Assembly (NCBI RefSeq): GCF_003097635.1
Contig: NZ_QCZI01000021.1
Location: 1 to 41,438 of the forward strand
DNA: 41,438 bases
Reading direction: 5' to 3'
DNA from: Flavobacterium psychrotolerans
GTDB taxonomy: Bacteria > Bacteroidota > Bacteroidia > Flavobacteriales > Flavobacteriaceae
Positions 23,625-32,446 of the stretch are shown in pieces. The notes beneath the pieces were generated by a model. That model ran no database searches. It saw nothing but the letters and a program-made list of their open reading frames with translations, and was not told where the DNA came from. Both the position numbers and the translations under genes were made by a program. Positions within the stretch are counted from its first letter, which is position 1. Each line of letters opens with the position of its first letter.

Positions 23625-24176
23625 ATGGTTATGGTTTCATTTGTAAAAAAAGTGATTAATTTCTTTAATAAAAAGAAAACAATACAATGGAAGAATATTG
23701 AGAATTTTGATCCAAATTGGAAAGAAAGAATAAAAGATATGTCTAGATATATTGATTCAGGTTCAGTTATTGTTGATTTGGGTTGTGGCGAAATGTGGCT
23801 CAAAGAATTTATAACCGAAAAGGAATCATACATTCCGGTTGATTATATGAGTAGAGGAGGTGATACCATAGTTTGCGATTTTAATAATTATGAATATCCA
23901 AAGACAAATTCTGATACCGCTTTTGTAAGTGGTTGTTTGGAATATATAGAAGATTTTAAATGGTTTGTCGAAAAAATATCGCAATCAAATACCAAGTGCA
24001 TTTTATCGTACTGTACCACTGAATATTTCCCGAATATGGAATCACGGAAACAATTGGCATGGAAAAACAATTTATCCAAATTTGAGGTCATATCTTTATT
24101 TGAAAGCAATCAACTTTTTTTAGTAGACGAAAATTTGACAAAAACCAATAATCAAATATTTGTGTTTAAAAAATGA
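23625..24176 (+). CDS. Small class I SAM-dependent methyltransferase-like protein
   Basis: A 183-residue protein. Motif I is VIVDLGCGEMWLKEF, with Asp51 and the glycines at 53 and 55. VDYMSRGGD and VCDFNNYEYP follow at about 67-85, as in methyltransferase folds. The family is close to methyltransferase domains found in polysaccharide loci, but no specific subfamily is recognised. The protein is short and may be limited to the SAM-binding core. It overlaps the next gene by ATGA. It starts a block with lower GC than its neighbours by eye. A role in adding O-methyl groups to the glycan, possibly a cap seen by Wzt, is plausible but not shown. The start could also be the ATG at 23631. Confidence 0.75.
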   Translation: MVMVSFVKKVINFFNKKKTIQWKNIENFDPNWKERIKDMSRYIDSGSVIVDLGCGEMWLKEFITEKESYIPVDYMSRGGDTIVCDFNNYEYPKTNSDTAFVSGCLEYIEDFKWFVEKISQSNTKCILSYCTTEYFPNMESRKQLAWKNNLSKFEVISLFESNQLFLVDENLTKTNNQIFVFKK

Positions 24177-25174
24177 AAAAAATAGTATTATTCGACCCTT
24201 CAATGGGAGATAACAACGGGTCATTTTCGTCCAATCTGGGAGATATTATCATAAATGATTCCGTTATGCAATTTTTGAAATCAGATTTAAATGATTATGA
24301 GGTGGTTAGAATATCTACTCATGTGCCCATACATTCAAAGGAAAGAAGTCTTATTAAGGGTTCTGAACTGATTTTTGTAGGTGGAACCAATTTGCTTTCC
24401 TCGGATATTAAAGTCTATAATCAATGGAAAAGCAATTATTATAACTTTTTGATTAATTTCCCAATTGTAAATAATGCAATTTTGTTTGGTGTCGGATGGT
24501 GGCAATACCAAAATAGTCCAACTAAATATACAAGGACATTTTATAAAAAACTGTTATCGTCCAATTTTAATCATTCGGTGAGAGATTCATACGCAAAAAA
24601 CAAAGTTGAAGAATTAGGGATAAGTAACTGCATCAACACCTCTTGTCCAACTACGTGGAGTCTAAATGGAATGGTGTCTGATAGAAAAAAACAGGATATT
24701 AACAATGTTTTATTAATGCTAACAGATTATCATCCTAATGCTGAAATTGACAACAAATTAATAAATATCTTACTTGAAAAATTTAGTGATAAAATTTTCT
24801 TTTTTCCACAAGGTAAGGGGGATATAGATTACATTAAATCTCTTAAGTCCTATAATGAAAATAGAAATAGATTTGTTTTACTAAATCATGACATCAATGA
24901 TTTGAATGAATTAATCAAATCGAATTCTGATTTTGTTTACATAGGAACTCGACTCCATGGTGGGGTCAGATGTTTGCAAAATGGCATTTCTGGATTGATA
25001 CTTTCTAATGATAATAGGTCTAAAGAATTAGGAAATGATATTAACCTTGCAGTTATAAATAGAGATGACTTTTCGAAAATTGTAGATTGGATAGAATTCA
25101 AATCAGATTTTGGCAGGATTTCATTACCTCAAAAAAATATTGAAAATTGGAAACTTCAATTTGTTAATAAATAA
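24173..25174 (+). CDS. Polysaccharide pyruvyl transferase family protein
   Basis: A 333-residue protein with the WcaK/CsaB fold. Typical segments are NLGDIIINDSVMQFLK (about residues 22-37), FVGGTNLL (about 68-75) and the C-terminal YIGTRLHGGVRCLQNGI with the conserved Arg-Leu-His. Family members attach pyruvate from phosphoenolpyruvate to a sugar as a ketal, or carry out related transfers. It overlaps the methyltransferase by 4 bases and is followed by the next glycosyltransferase after 5 bases. It would place a negatively charged pyruvyl group on the repeat unit; the acceptor sugar is unknown. Confidence 0.8.
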   Translation: MKKIVLFDPSMGDNNGSFSSNLGDIIINDSVMQFLKSDLNDYEVVRISTHVPIHSKERSLIKGSELIFVGGTNLLSSDIKVYNQWKSNYYNFLINFPIVNNAILFGVGWWQYQNSPTKYTRTFYKKLLSSNFNHSVRDSYAKNKVEELGISNCINTSCPTTWSLNGMVSDRKKQDINNVLLMLTDYHPNAEIDNKLINILLEKFSDKIFFFPQGKGDIDYIKSLKSYNENRNRFVLLNHDINDLNELIKSNSDFVYIGTRLHGGVRCLQNGISGLILSNDNRSKELGNDINLAVINRDDFSKIVDWIEFKSDFGRISLPQKNIENWKLQFVNK

Positions 25175-25179
25175 ACTTT

Positions 25180-26448
25180 ATGAAAATATTAATCGTTAAT
25201 TCTAGCGATTTTGGAGGTGCTGGAAAAGCCTGTTTAAGGTTGCATGAAGGACTGTTACAAAATGGAGTTGATTCTAATTTGCTTTTAAGAAGTAAGCATT
25301 TGAATATTCCTAATTCACATACAATAAAACAAACGCAAAAAACAACCTCAAAAATTTATAAAGTTAAGATTAAGCTCATAAAATTTTTGAATGAACTAAA
25401 AATATTTAAAACCAATAGTTATACTAATAATAGATCTTCTAAATTGGAAATGTTTAGTTATCCAATTTCAAACTATGACATTACAGAATCTCCCCTCTAT
25501 AAAGATGCAGATATAATCAATTTACATTGGGTTGCAGGTTTTGTAGATTATAAATCTTTTTTTAAAAAAAATACGAAACCGGTTGTTTGGACTTTACATG
25601 ACATGAATCCATTTACCGGAGGAGAGCATTATACAGAAGAAATCATAGATATTAATGCAAATGGGTATCCTATTTTCCGCAAGTTGACCACCGAAGAAAT
25701 ACATGAGTTTAAAAAGGTATTAGATTTTAAAGAAGCTATATTTAACAATGTAAATAACTTACACCTTGTAAGTTTATGTAACTGGATGACTCATGAAATC
25801 AAGAAAAATAAGGTGTTTAATCGATTTCCAATTGCCCTGATCCCTAATGGAGTAAATCATGAAATTTTTTCTCCGAGAGACAAGTTTTTTTCTAGAGAAT
25901 TGTTGGGTTTGCCCAAAAATAAAAAGATTATACTTTTTGTGGCAGATTCAATACATACTACTAGAAAAGGGTTTGCTTTCCTCAAAAAGGCTTTTGAGAT
26001 AATAGATAGTGAGGATTTAACATTATGCGCCATTGGAAATGGTAATTTGAATTCATTTAAAAACTGTATTGAATTAGGTCCCATTCATGACGAAAGATTG
26101 ATGAGTTTGGCTTATTCCGCAGCAGATGTTTTTGTCATTCCATCTTTGATGGATAATTTGCCCAATACCGTTTTGGAATCCTTAATGTGCGGTACACCCG
26201 TCATAGGATTTCCCGTTGGAGGAATTCCTGATATGATTCAAGATGGTGTAAATGGGTATTTGACCGAAGATATTAGTGTCGAATCACTTGTTAAAACGAT
26301 ACATAAATTTTTAAATAATTCAGATTGCTTTAATGGGAAAAAAATAAGAGAAAATACATTAAATAGCTATAATCAAAAGTTGCAATCGGAAAAATATATT
26401 GATTTGTTTAATAGTATATTGAATAAAAATAGTTTAGAAATAAAATAG
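25180..26448 (+). CDS. Glycosyltransferase family 4 (WcaC-like)
   Basis: A 422-residue GT-B enzyme. It starts MKILIVNSSDFGGAGKACLR, the glycine-rich loop seen in colanic-acid-type GT4 enzymes. HWVAGFVDYKSF and VVWTLHDMNPFTGGEHY (about residues 107-148) are marks of that subgroup. The donor motif is MDNLPNTVLESLM, with Asp in place of the first Glu of EX7E. It would add a sugar to the lipid-linked repeat unit in the cytoplasm. It starts 5 bases after the pyruvyl transferase gene and ends one base before the next gene. The DNA is visibly AT-rich. The sugar and linkage are not predictable. Confidence 0.85.
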   Translation: MKILIVNSSDFGGAGKACLRLHEGLLQNGVDSNLLLRSKHLNIPNSHTIKQTQKTTSKIYKVKIKLIKFLNELKIFKTNSYTNNRSSKLEMFSYPISNYDITESPLYKDADIINLHWVAGFVDYKSFFKKNTKPVVWTLHDMNPFTGGEHYTEEIIDINANGYPIFRKLTTEEIHEFKKVLDFKEAIFNNVNNLHLVSLCNWMTHEIKKNKVFNRFPIALIPNGVNHEIFSPRDKFFSRELLGLPKNKKIILFVADSIHTTRKGFAFLKKAFEIIDSEDLTLCAIGNGNLNSFKNCIELGPIHDERLMSLAYSAADVFVIPSLMDNLPNTVLESLMCGTPVIGFPVGGIPDMIQDGVNGYLTEDISVESLVKTIHKFLNNSDCFNGKKIRENTLNSYNQKLQSEKYIDLFNSILNKNSLEIK

Positions 26449-26449
26449 G

Positions 26450-27280
26450 ATGCTCAAAATTTCCATCATCACCATCAACTACAACAACCTCGAAGGCTTG
26501 AAAAAAACTGTGGAGAGTGTTTCTAATCAAACCTATAAAGGGTTTGAATATATTGTTATTGACGGCGGTTCCTCGGATGGGAGTGCCGCTTATCTAGAAA
26601 GTCAAAATGTAAATATAGATTATTGGGAGAGTGTGCCTGATACAGGTATCTACAATGCCATGAATAAAGGGATTTCAAAAGCCACAGGGGACTATTTGTT
26701 GTTTTTGAACAGTGGTGATCATTTATACAACAATGATGTGATTAGAGAAAACTTACAGGATGTAAAAGACCATGATTTAATCTACTTTAATGTGCATATG
26801 ATTGGGAAGAGAGACTATGGGATTCTATCGCATCCTGATACATTGCGTTTTTCTGATTTCTATTTAAATGGTTTGAATCACCAATCTGTTTTGATCCGAA
26901 AAGAGCTTTTTAAAACTGTGGGTTTGTATGATGAAAATTTAAAAATTGCGTCAGATTGGAAATTTTTTATTTTAGCATTGTTCGTCCACAATTGCAGTTA
27001 TATCAACATAAAAAAAACACTTTCCACCTATTATATTGACGGGATAAGTTCACAAGTGGATTATTCAAGTGAAAGAAATTTGGTTCTAAATGAATATTTT
27101 AGTGCCTTTGTTATGGATTATGAGGAATGGCATGAAAATCGGAAATTATTGAATATGAATCGATTTAAAATGTTATCTGAAATTGAAAAATCATTGATTG
27201 GAAAGAAAATAACCTCTGTTTTTTTTAGATTTTTCCTGATTATATTTTCCAAAAAAAGGATAAAACAAATACTGAATTAA
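26450..27280 (+). CDS. Glycosyltransferase family 2
   Basis: A 276-residue GT-A enzyme. ISIITINYNNLEGLKKTVES (residues 4-23) is the nucleotide-binding start, YIVIDGGSSDGS (about 34-45) the next loop, and LLFLNSGDHLY (about 92-102) occupies the DXD position, where Asn-Ser-Gly-Asp is seen. NHQSVLIRKELF and IASDWKFFI match the later acceptor-side motifs. This type of sequence is common in the WcaA-like subgroup. It follows the preceding GT4 gene with a 1-base gap and is probably co-transcribed. A single basic-hydrophobic C-terminus (about 255-276) may contact the membrane. Confidence 0.86.
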   Translation: MLKISIITINYNNLEGLKKTVESVSNQTYKGFEYIVIDGGSSDGSAAYLESQNVNIDYWESVPDTGIYNAMNKGISKATGDYLLFLNSGDHLYNNDVIRENLQDVKDHDLIYFNVHMIGKRDYGILSHPDTLRFSDFYLNGLNHQSVLIRKELFKTVGLYDENLKIASDWKFFILALFVHNCSYINIKKTLSTYYIDGISSQVDYSSERNLVLNEYFSAFVMDYEEWHENRKLLNMNRFKMLSEIEKSLIGKKITSVFFRFFLIIFSKKRIKQILN

Positions 27281-27329
27281 CACAAAAATACTTTTACTAA
27301 ACACCTAATTTTTTAGGATATAAGAAAAT

Positions 27330-28166
27330 ATGATATACAGTAAAGTTTCCATAATTATTGCTTGTTATAACGATGCGCATTACATTGAGCAATCGGTAAA
27401 TTCGGCATTGAATCAAACGTATCCTAATATAGAAATAATTGTTGTAGACGATGGTTCCAATGCCGAAACAAAAGCAGTTTTAAAAAAAATAGAGCCCCAA
27501 ATCACAAAATTACTCACACAAGAAAATCAAGGACAGAGTATCGCAAGAAATAATGGAATAAGGTTTGCAAAAGGGGATTATATTTTGAATCTAGATTCTG
27601 ATGATTTCTTTGAGCCATCCTTTTGCGAAAAAGCCGTTAAGAAATTTCAGGAGGACGATAAAATTAAAATAGTGACCTGCCATGCCAACCGGTTTAATGA
27701 AAAAGGGACTGTAGATGTTTTTGTTCCTAATGGAGGAGACTTAAATAATTTTTTATTTGGTAATTCATCGTTAGGAAGTTGCATGTTTAAGATGCTGGAT
27801 TGGGAGGGTACGGGAGGGTACGAAGAAAAGTTGCCCATTTTAGGTTTTGAAGATTGGGAATTTTATATTCAGATTTTAAAATCAGGCGGATATGCGTATG
27901 TGATTAATGAAATCCTATTTAATTATCGATTAAGAGAAGGTTCTACTACCAGTAGAATTCGTCACGAGAGGTTAGATAAGTTTAAACTTATTATTAAAAA
28001 ACATCGAGACCTTTACGTTAGTAATTTTGATTTATTATTAGAAGATTTGTTTAATAGGATAAAAAGAGAAGAATTTGAAAAAAACAAAAATACAGATCGT
28101 CTAGAATTCAGAATAGGTAAGGCTGTTTTAAAACCATTGCGTTATATTAAATCTCTATTTAAATGA
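27330..28166 (+). CDS. Glycosyltransferase family 2
   Basis: A 278-residue GT-A enzyme. Motifs: VSIIIACYNDAHYIEQSVNS (residues 6-25), IIVVDDGSN (about 35-43), NLDSDDFFEP (about 87-96, with the DXD-type metal site) and LGFEDWEFYIQILKSG (about 170-185, the ED catalytic-base region). An intact retaining or inverting choice cannot be told from sequence by eye; family 2 enzymes are inverting. It overlaps the next gene by ATGA. It probably adds one of the sugars of the repeat unit. Confidence 0.87.
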   Translation: MIYSKVSIIIACYNDAHYIEQSVNSALNQTYPNIEIIVVDDGSNAETKAVLKKIEPQITKLLTQENQGQSIARNNGIRFAKGDYILNLDSDDFFEPSFCEKAVKKFQEDDKIKIVTCHANRFNEKGTVDVFVPNGGDLNNFLFGNSSLGSCMFKMLDWEGTGGYEEKLPILGFEDWEFYIQILKSGGYAYVINEILFNYRLREGSTTSRIRHERLDKFKLIIKKHRDLYVSNFDLLLEDLFNRIKREEFEKNKNTDRLEFRIGKAVLKPLRYIKSLFK

Positions 28167-29095
28167 GCAAAATCCCTAAAGTTACCATTATCATGGCTAC
28201 CTACAATAGAGCGCATTTTATTGTAGATACCTTACAATCCATAAAAAATCAATCCTTTACAGATTGGGAATGTTTGATTATTGATGATGGAGGGACAGAT
28301 AATACTAGGGAAGTTATTGCTCCGCTATTAGCACAAGATTCTCGGTTTCAGTTTCTAAAAAGAGAAGCACCCTATAAAAAAGGCTTGCCCGGCTGTCGTA
28401 ATTTTGGTTTGGATTTAGCGAAGGGCAATTATATTATTTTTTTTGACGACGATGATTTTGTCCATCCGGCGAACTTAAAAATAAGTCTTGAAGCATTCGA
28501 AGATTCTTCAATAGACTTTTGCAATTATCAAAAGTGTGCCTACCAAGGAGAAATGCCTGCCATTTCAACTACCGCTTTTGCAATTGAACAAAAGCTTACT
28601 AAAGCCGATATCGCAAAAGTAGTTACTCAAGAAATTGGTTTGGCTTCCTGTACCGTATTGTGGAAAAAACATTGTTTTGATACCATACGGTTTAACGAAA
28701 AGTTATTGTATGCCGAAGAATGGGAATGCTATATTAGAATTATTGCGAAAAACTTCAAAGGAATAATACTAAGCAACGTTTTGTATTACAATAGGAAACA
28801 TGCTGAATCTAATACCGGAGAGTTCTATAGGGATAATCCCATTAGAAGGGCATCCTATGTGGAAGCAGTTTTAATGGTGATGCAAAATCTAAAAGAAAAA
28901 CAATTACTTACCGAATCACTAAGACGTCATTTTATTTCATTGTCAATAGATTTTAAGGAATATGATTTGTTTGGTCAAATTATGGCAATTCTCAAATTAT
29001 CGGTATTACAAAGAGTGAAATGGCAATTTTTTTATAGTACATTTCCTTTGCGATTGTCTGTTTACAAATTTAAAAAAAGCATTAAAAAAGGTTAA
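28163..29095 (+). CDS. Glycosyltransferase family 2
   Basis: A 310-residue GT-A enzyme. Motifs: VTIIMATYNRAHFIVDTLQS (residues 6-25), CLIIDDGGTDNT (about 36-47) and FFDDDDFVHP (about 94-103) for the metal site. LLYAEEWECYIRI (about 183-195) is the region of the catalytic base. The C-terminal part from about 225 is helical and rich in Lys and Arg, as is common where these proteins sit on the membrane. It shares a 4-base overlap with the gene upstream, so the two GT2 genes are coupled. A 173-base spacer with a candidate promoter follows. The substrate is not known. Confidence 0.87.
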   Translation: MSKIPKVTIIMATYNRAHFIVDTLQSIKNQSFTDWECLIIDDGGTDNTREVIAPLLAQDSRFQFLKREAPYKKGLPGCRNFGLDLAKGNYIIFFDDDDFVHPANLKISLEAFEDSSIDFCNYQKCAYQGEMPAISTTAFAIEQKLTKADIAKVVTQEIGLASCTVLWKKHCFDTIRFNEKLLYAEEWECYIRIIAKNFKGIILSNVLYYNRKHAESNTGEFYRDNPIRRASYVEAVLMVMQNLKEKQLLTESLRRHFISLSIDFKEYDLFGQIMAILKLSVLQRVKWQFFYSTFPLRLSVYKFKKSIKKG

Positions 29096-29256
29096 TTTGT
29101 AAGAATAGCAACCGATTTTCATTTGTCTTAAAAATTGTTTCCGAGCCAAAATTCAAGCGTATTCACAGGAACAGTTCAAGTGAAAATATTTTAAATAATT
29201 GATGCAATTTCACACCAATTTACTGTTTTTGAATTAGAATATTTACTTTTTTATAA

Positions 29257-29264
29257 TATATTTG
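29257..29264 (+). promoter_or_regulatory. Candidate -7 box TATATTTG directly before the SDR gene
   Basis: Ends 4 bases before the ATG at 29269. A TTTTTG lies at 29226-29231, 25 bases upstream, which is longer than the usual -33 spacing. If it is used, the mRNA would be leaderless or nearly so. Confidence 0.45.
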
Positions 29265-29268
29265 CAAA

Positions 29269-30213
29269 ATGACATTCAACAATTCAAAAATATTAATAAC
29301 TGGTGGTTTCGGAGCATTAGGTTATAATTTGATTCAATATTTAACAGGTAACTACAACTGTTCCATACACGTTATTGATAATTTTAGTGCAGGACACACG
29401 AATTTTTCCAATGAAGTTACTTTTTCTTATATTGATATTGGAAATACAGAAAAGCTAAATATATTTTTAAAAAATTATCAACCCAATTATGTTTTTCATT
29501 TGGCGGCTCATTTTGCCAATCAAAATTCTGTAGACCACCCATTGTCCGATATAAGTACGAATGTTGTTGGTTTAGTCAATTTGTTTGAAGCTCAAAGAAG
29601 TAATAAGGAGCTAAAAAAAATCATTTTTGCTAGTTCAAGTTGTGTCTATGGCAACAGCGAAATAATGACAGAAGATCTTCAGGTTTCACCACACGATACG
29701 CCCTATGCCATAAATAAATACGTTGGAGAATTGTATAGTAAATATTATGCTGAAATTCATCACATCCCAGTAGTCAGTGCGAGAATTTTTAATAGTTACG
29801 GACCTGGAGAAATGCCTGGACAATACAGAAATGTGATTCCCAATTTTATAAAAAGTGCTTTATTGAATGAAACGATAAATATAACCGGAACAGGGGAAGA
29901 AACCAGGGATTTTACTTATGTTGAAGATACCATAGATTTGCTTATTAAACTGGCTACTTCAAAATATCATCGAGCCGAAGTTTTTAATGGAGGAACGGGA
30001 ACAAAATTAAGCATAAAAAATTTAGCCGAAGAAATAATACGTCTAACCGAATCTCAGTCAAAAATTGTATTCACCGAGCCAAGAAATTGGGATCATGTAA
30101 AAGACAGGTGTTCGAGTATAGAAAAATCGCAAACTCTATTGGGGTACCATCCCAGTCACGACTTTAGAACAGGGTTGGCAAAAACCATAGATTGGATAAA
30201 GGGGAAATTGTAA
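29269..30213 (+). CDS. NAD-dependent epimerase/dehydratase (extended SDR)
   Basis: A 314-residue extended short-chain dehydrogenase. The NAD-binding loop is TGGFGALGYN (residues 11-20). HLAAHFANQ, FASSSCVYG and the catalytic YAINK, with Tyr146 and Lys150, follow in order; NSYGPGEMPG is the next substrate-side segment. It would convert a nucleotide sugar, for example as a UDP-hexose 4-epimerase or related enzyme; the exact reaction cannot be read from sequence alone. There is a 173-base spacer before it, with a TATATTTG box just 4 bases from the ATG. The next gene follows after 36 bases. Confidence 0.85.
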   Translation: MTFNNSKILITGGFGALGYNLIQYLTGNYNCSIHVIDNFSAGHTNFSNEVTFSYIDIGNTEKLNIFLKNYQPNYVFHLAAHFANQNSVDHPLSDISTNVVGLVNLFEAQRSNKELKKIIFASSSCVYGNSEIMTEDLQVSPHDTPYAINKYVGELYSKYYAEIHHIPVVSARIFNSYGPGEMPGQYRNVIPNFIKSALLNETINITGTGEETRDFTYVEDTIDLLIKLATSKYHRAEVFNGGTGTKLSIKNLAEEIIRLTESQSKIVFTEPRNWDHVKDRCSSIEKSQTLLGYHPSHDFRTGLAKTIDWIKGKL

Positions 30214-30249
30214 TTTTACGCCTTTTAAATATTTTTTAATTTACAGTTA

Positions 30250-31506
30250 ATGACACCTACAAAAATTGCAATTATAGCCGAATCGATTGATGTAAATGAC
30301 AGTAGTTGTACCAAATGCAATGTTGCATTAATAGTGAATCTTAAAGAATGTGGTTTTGATTTAATGGTATACCACTATACCAGAAAAAAAATCGCATTAA
30401 AAAATATTGATTGTCGTCCTATAAAAGAAATTAAATTTAGTCTTAACTATCTTTTGAGTAGAACCCAAAGAAAGTTACACAGCTATTTTAATATATACCT
30501 TCATACTTTTTTTGAAAGTGTATTCGGGTTTTCATTTACTTTTTTTAACGATGTAAATTCCATAAAATTAATTATAAAAGAGGTAAAAGATTACAATCCG
30601 GATTATATTCTTACGCTAAGCAAAGGAACTAGTTTTCGGCCGCATTATGCACTATTATCTTTTCCTGAATTGCACGAAAAATGGATTGCAAACATTCATG
30701 ATCCGTTTCCGGCGCATCTAAGTCCAAGGCCTTTTACTTGGGTGGAACCAGGGTACAATAAAAAAGAAAAATTCTTTAAAGAGCTTTCTGAGAAAGCAAA
30801 ATACTCCTCATTCCCAAGTCAATTACTTAAGGAATGGATGGGAAGTTATTTTCCCAATTTTTTAAAAACAGGGGTGATAATTCCGCATCAAAATGCAGAA
30901 TATGAGTTTGAAAACACTGCGTTGCCCTCTTATTTGGATGTGTCAAAATTCAATCTGCTTCATGCGGGAAACCTATTGCAACAACGTTCGCCTGTGGGCC
31001 TGATTGAAGGTTTTAGATTGTTTTTAAATCAGAATCCTGAGGCACGAACAGATTCGAAGCTTATTTTACTAGGTCCTGCTCCTTTTCACTCCCAAATACT
31101 CGAAGAATATAAGCGAAATAATCCCGAACTATATATTCATATTGGAAACGTTTCTTTTGATGTCGTATACCATCTTCAAAAAAATGTTTCAATAAATATC
31201 ATTTTAGAATCCAAATCAGAAATTAGCCCTTTTTTACCGGGTAAGTTTCCACATTGTGTTGAGGCCAATAAAACAATCCTTTCCTTGGCACCCTATTATA
31301 GCGAAACTAAAAGATTATTAGGGGATCAATATCCGTATTGGTCTGAAGCGGATGACAAAAATAAAATAGCCCACATCATTGAAAAAGCCTATCAATTGTG
31401 GAAGCAAAATCCAGATCATTTGCTTTTGAATAGAGGTGATTTGCAGGAATACTTATCGGTATCCTATTTAAAAAAAGTAATTGACGATTTAGTAATTAAA
31501 TCTTGA
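30250..31506 (+). CDS. GT-B-fold glycosyltransferase (GT4-like)
   Basis: A 418-residue protein. The N-terminus TKIAIIAESIDVNDSSCTKC is followed by a Lys- and aromatic-rich segment, then NIHDPFPAHLSP (about 154-165). The second half has the GT-B donor-domain marks FNLLHAGNLLQQRSP (about 234-248) and KLILLGPAPFHSQI (about 274-287), and SEISPFLPGKFPHCVEANKT (about 321-340) where the donor motif lies. It has no classic EX7E motif, so it is divergent. It is one of several candidates for the transfer of the nonulosonic acid, but nothing in the sequence singles it out. It overlaps the next gene by one base (TGATG). Confidence 0.72.
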   Translation: MTPTKIAIIAESIDVNDSSCTKCNVALIVNLKECGFDLMVYHYTRKKIALKNIDCRPIKEIKFSLNYLLSRTQRKLHSYFNIYLHTFFESVFGFSFTFFNDVNSIKLIIKEVKDYNPDYILTLSKGTSFRPHYALLSFPELHEKWIANIHDPFPAHLSPRPFTWVEPGYNKKEKFFKELSEKAKYSSFPSQLLKEWMGSYFPNFLKTGVIIPHQNAEYEFENTALPSYLDVSKFNLLHAGNLLQQRSPVGLIEGFRLFLNQNPEARTDSKLILLGPAPFHSQILEEYKRNNPELYIHIGNVSFDVVYHLQKNVSINIILESKSEISPFLPGKFPHCVEANKTILSLAPYYSETKRLLGDQYPYWSEADDKNKIAHIIEKAYQLWKQNPDHLLLNRGDLQEYLSVSYLKKVIDDLVIKS

Positions 31507-32417
31507 TGCCAAATAAAACTGTATCGATTCATATTTCAACCAAAAACCGCAAAATCGATTTAGAGATTACTTTACGAAAAATTCAGTATTTATTGGAAAG
31601 AAAGGACGTGGAATGTGTTATTTTTGATGATGGTTCTTCGGATGGAACTTTTGAAATGGTCAAAAATAAATTCCCTCAGGTTATATTACTCCGAAATGAG
31701 ATTTCAAAAGGCTATATTTTTTGCAGAAATAAAATGCTCAATGAAACCAAATCCGATTTTACCATTTCGTTAGATGACGATGCTCATTTTTTGACACAAA
31801 ATCCATTAGAAAAAATAGAAGAATATTTTGATGCAACTCCAAATTGCGGTTTATTGGCATTGCGAATTTTTTGGGGAATTGAAGAGCCAAAAAACATAAC
31901 ATCTCATGAAAAACCACAGAGAGTCCAAGGATTTGTAGGTTGTGGACACGTTTGGCGAATGAAAGCGTGGCGTGATATTCCAAACTACCCGGAATGGTTT
32001 GAATTTTATGGCGAAGAAAATTTTGCCTCTTTACAATTGTTCAAAAAAAACTGGGAAGTTCATTATTTGCCCGAAGTTTTAGTGCACCATCGGGTAAATT
32101 TAAAATCCAGAACAAAGAACAATAAAGATTTTGGATTCCGTTATAGAAGATCCATTCGTTCAGGTTGGTATTCCATACTTTTATTTTATCCGGCAATAAA
32201 AGTTCCCAGAATCATTGCCTATTCTATATTCATGCAAATCAAAACCAAAATTGCAAAAGGAAATTTTAAAGTAGTAATTCCTTTGTTTCAGGCGATTATG
32301 GATGTTTTTTTTAACATTCCAAATTTAATTAAGAATAGGAACGTTCTGACAAGGGAAGAATATCAGCACTATACGGAATTAAAAGAAACAAAAATATTCT
32401 GGAAACCAGAAAATTAG
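31506..32417 (+). CDS. Glycosyltransferase family 2
   Basis: A 303-residue GT-A enzyme. Motifs: VSIHISTKNRKIDLEITLRK (near the start), VIFDDGSSDGTFEMV (about 38-52) and TISLDDDAHFL (about 87-97) for the metal site. YGEENFASLQLF (about 169-180) covers the acceptor-side region. I start it at the ATG 31506 and not the TTG one codon earlier; the ATG overlaps the stop of the upstream gene by one base. The C-terminal part (about 215-303) is hydrophobic and basic, and may bind the membrane. It is the last glycosyltransferase before the nonulosonic acid genes. Confidence 0.86.
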   Translation: MPNKTVSIHISTKNRKIDLEITLRKIQYLLERKDVECVIFDDGSSDGTFEMVKNKFPQVILLRNEISKGYIFCRNKMLNETKSDFTISLDDDAHFLTQNPLEKIEEYFDATPNCGLLALRIFWGIEEPKNITSHEKPQRVQGFVGCGHVWRMKAWRDIPNYPEWFEFYGEENFASLQLFKKNWEVHYLPEVLVHHRVNLKSRTKNNKDFGFRYRRSIRSGWYSILLFYPAIKVPRIIAYSIFMQIKTKIAKGNFKVVIPLFQAIMDVFFNIPNLIKNRNVLTREEYQHYTELKETKIFWKPEN

Positions 32418-32446
32418 TTATTTTTGTTTCCTATCTATTGATTTTC

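Noticed and set aside
32438..32446. TTG start for the NeuB-type gene three codons upstream
   Set aside because: The ATG at 32447 is in frame and starts the family sequence normally.
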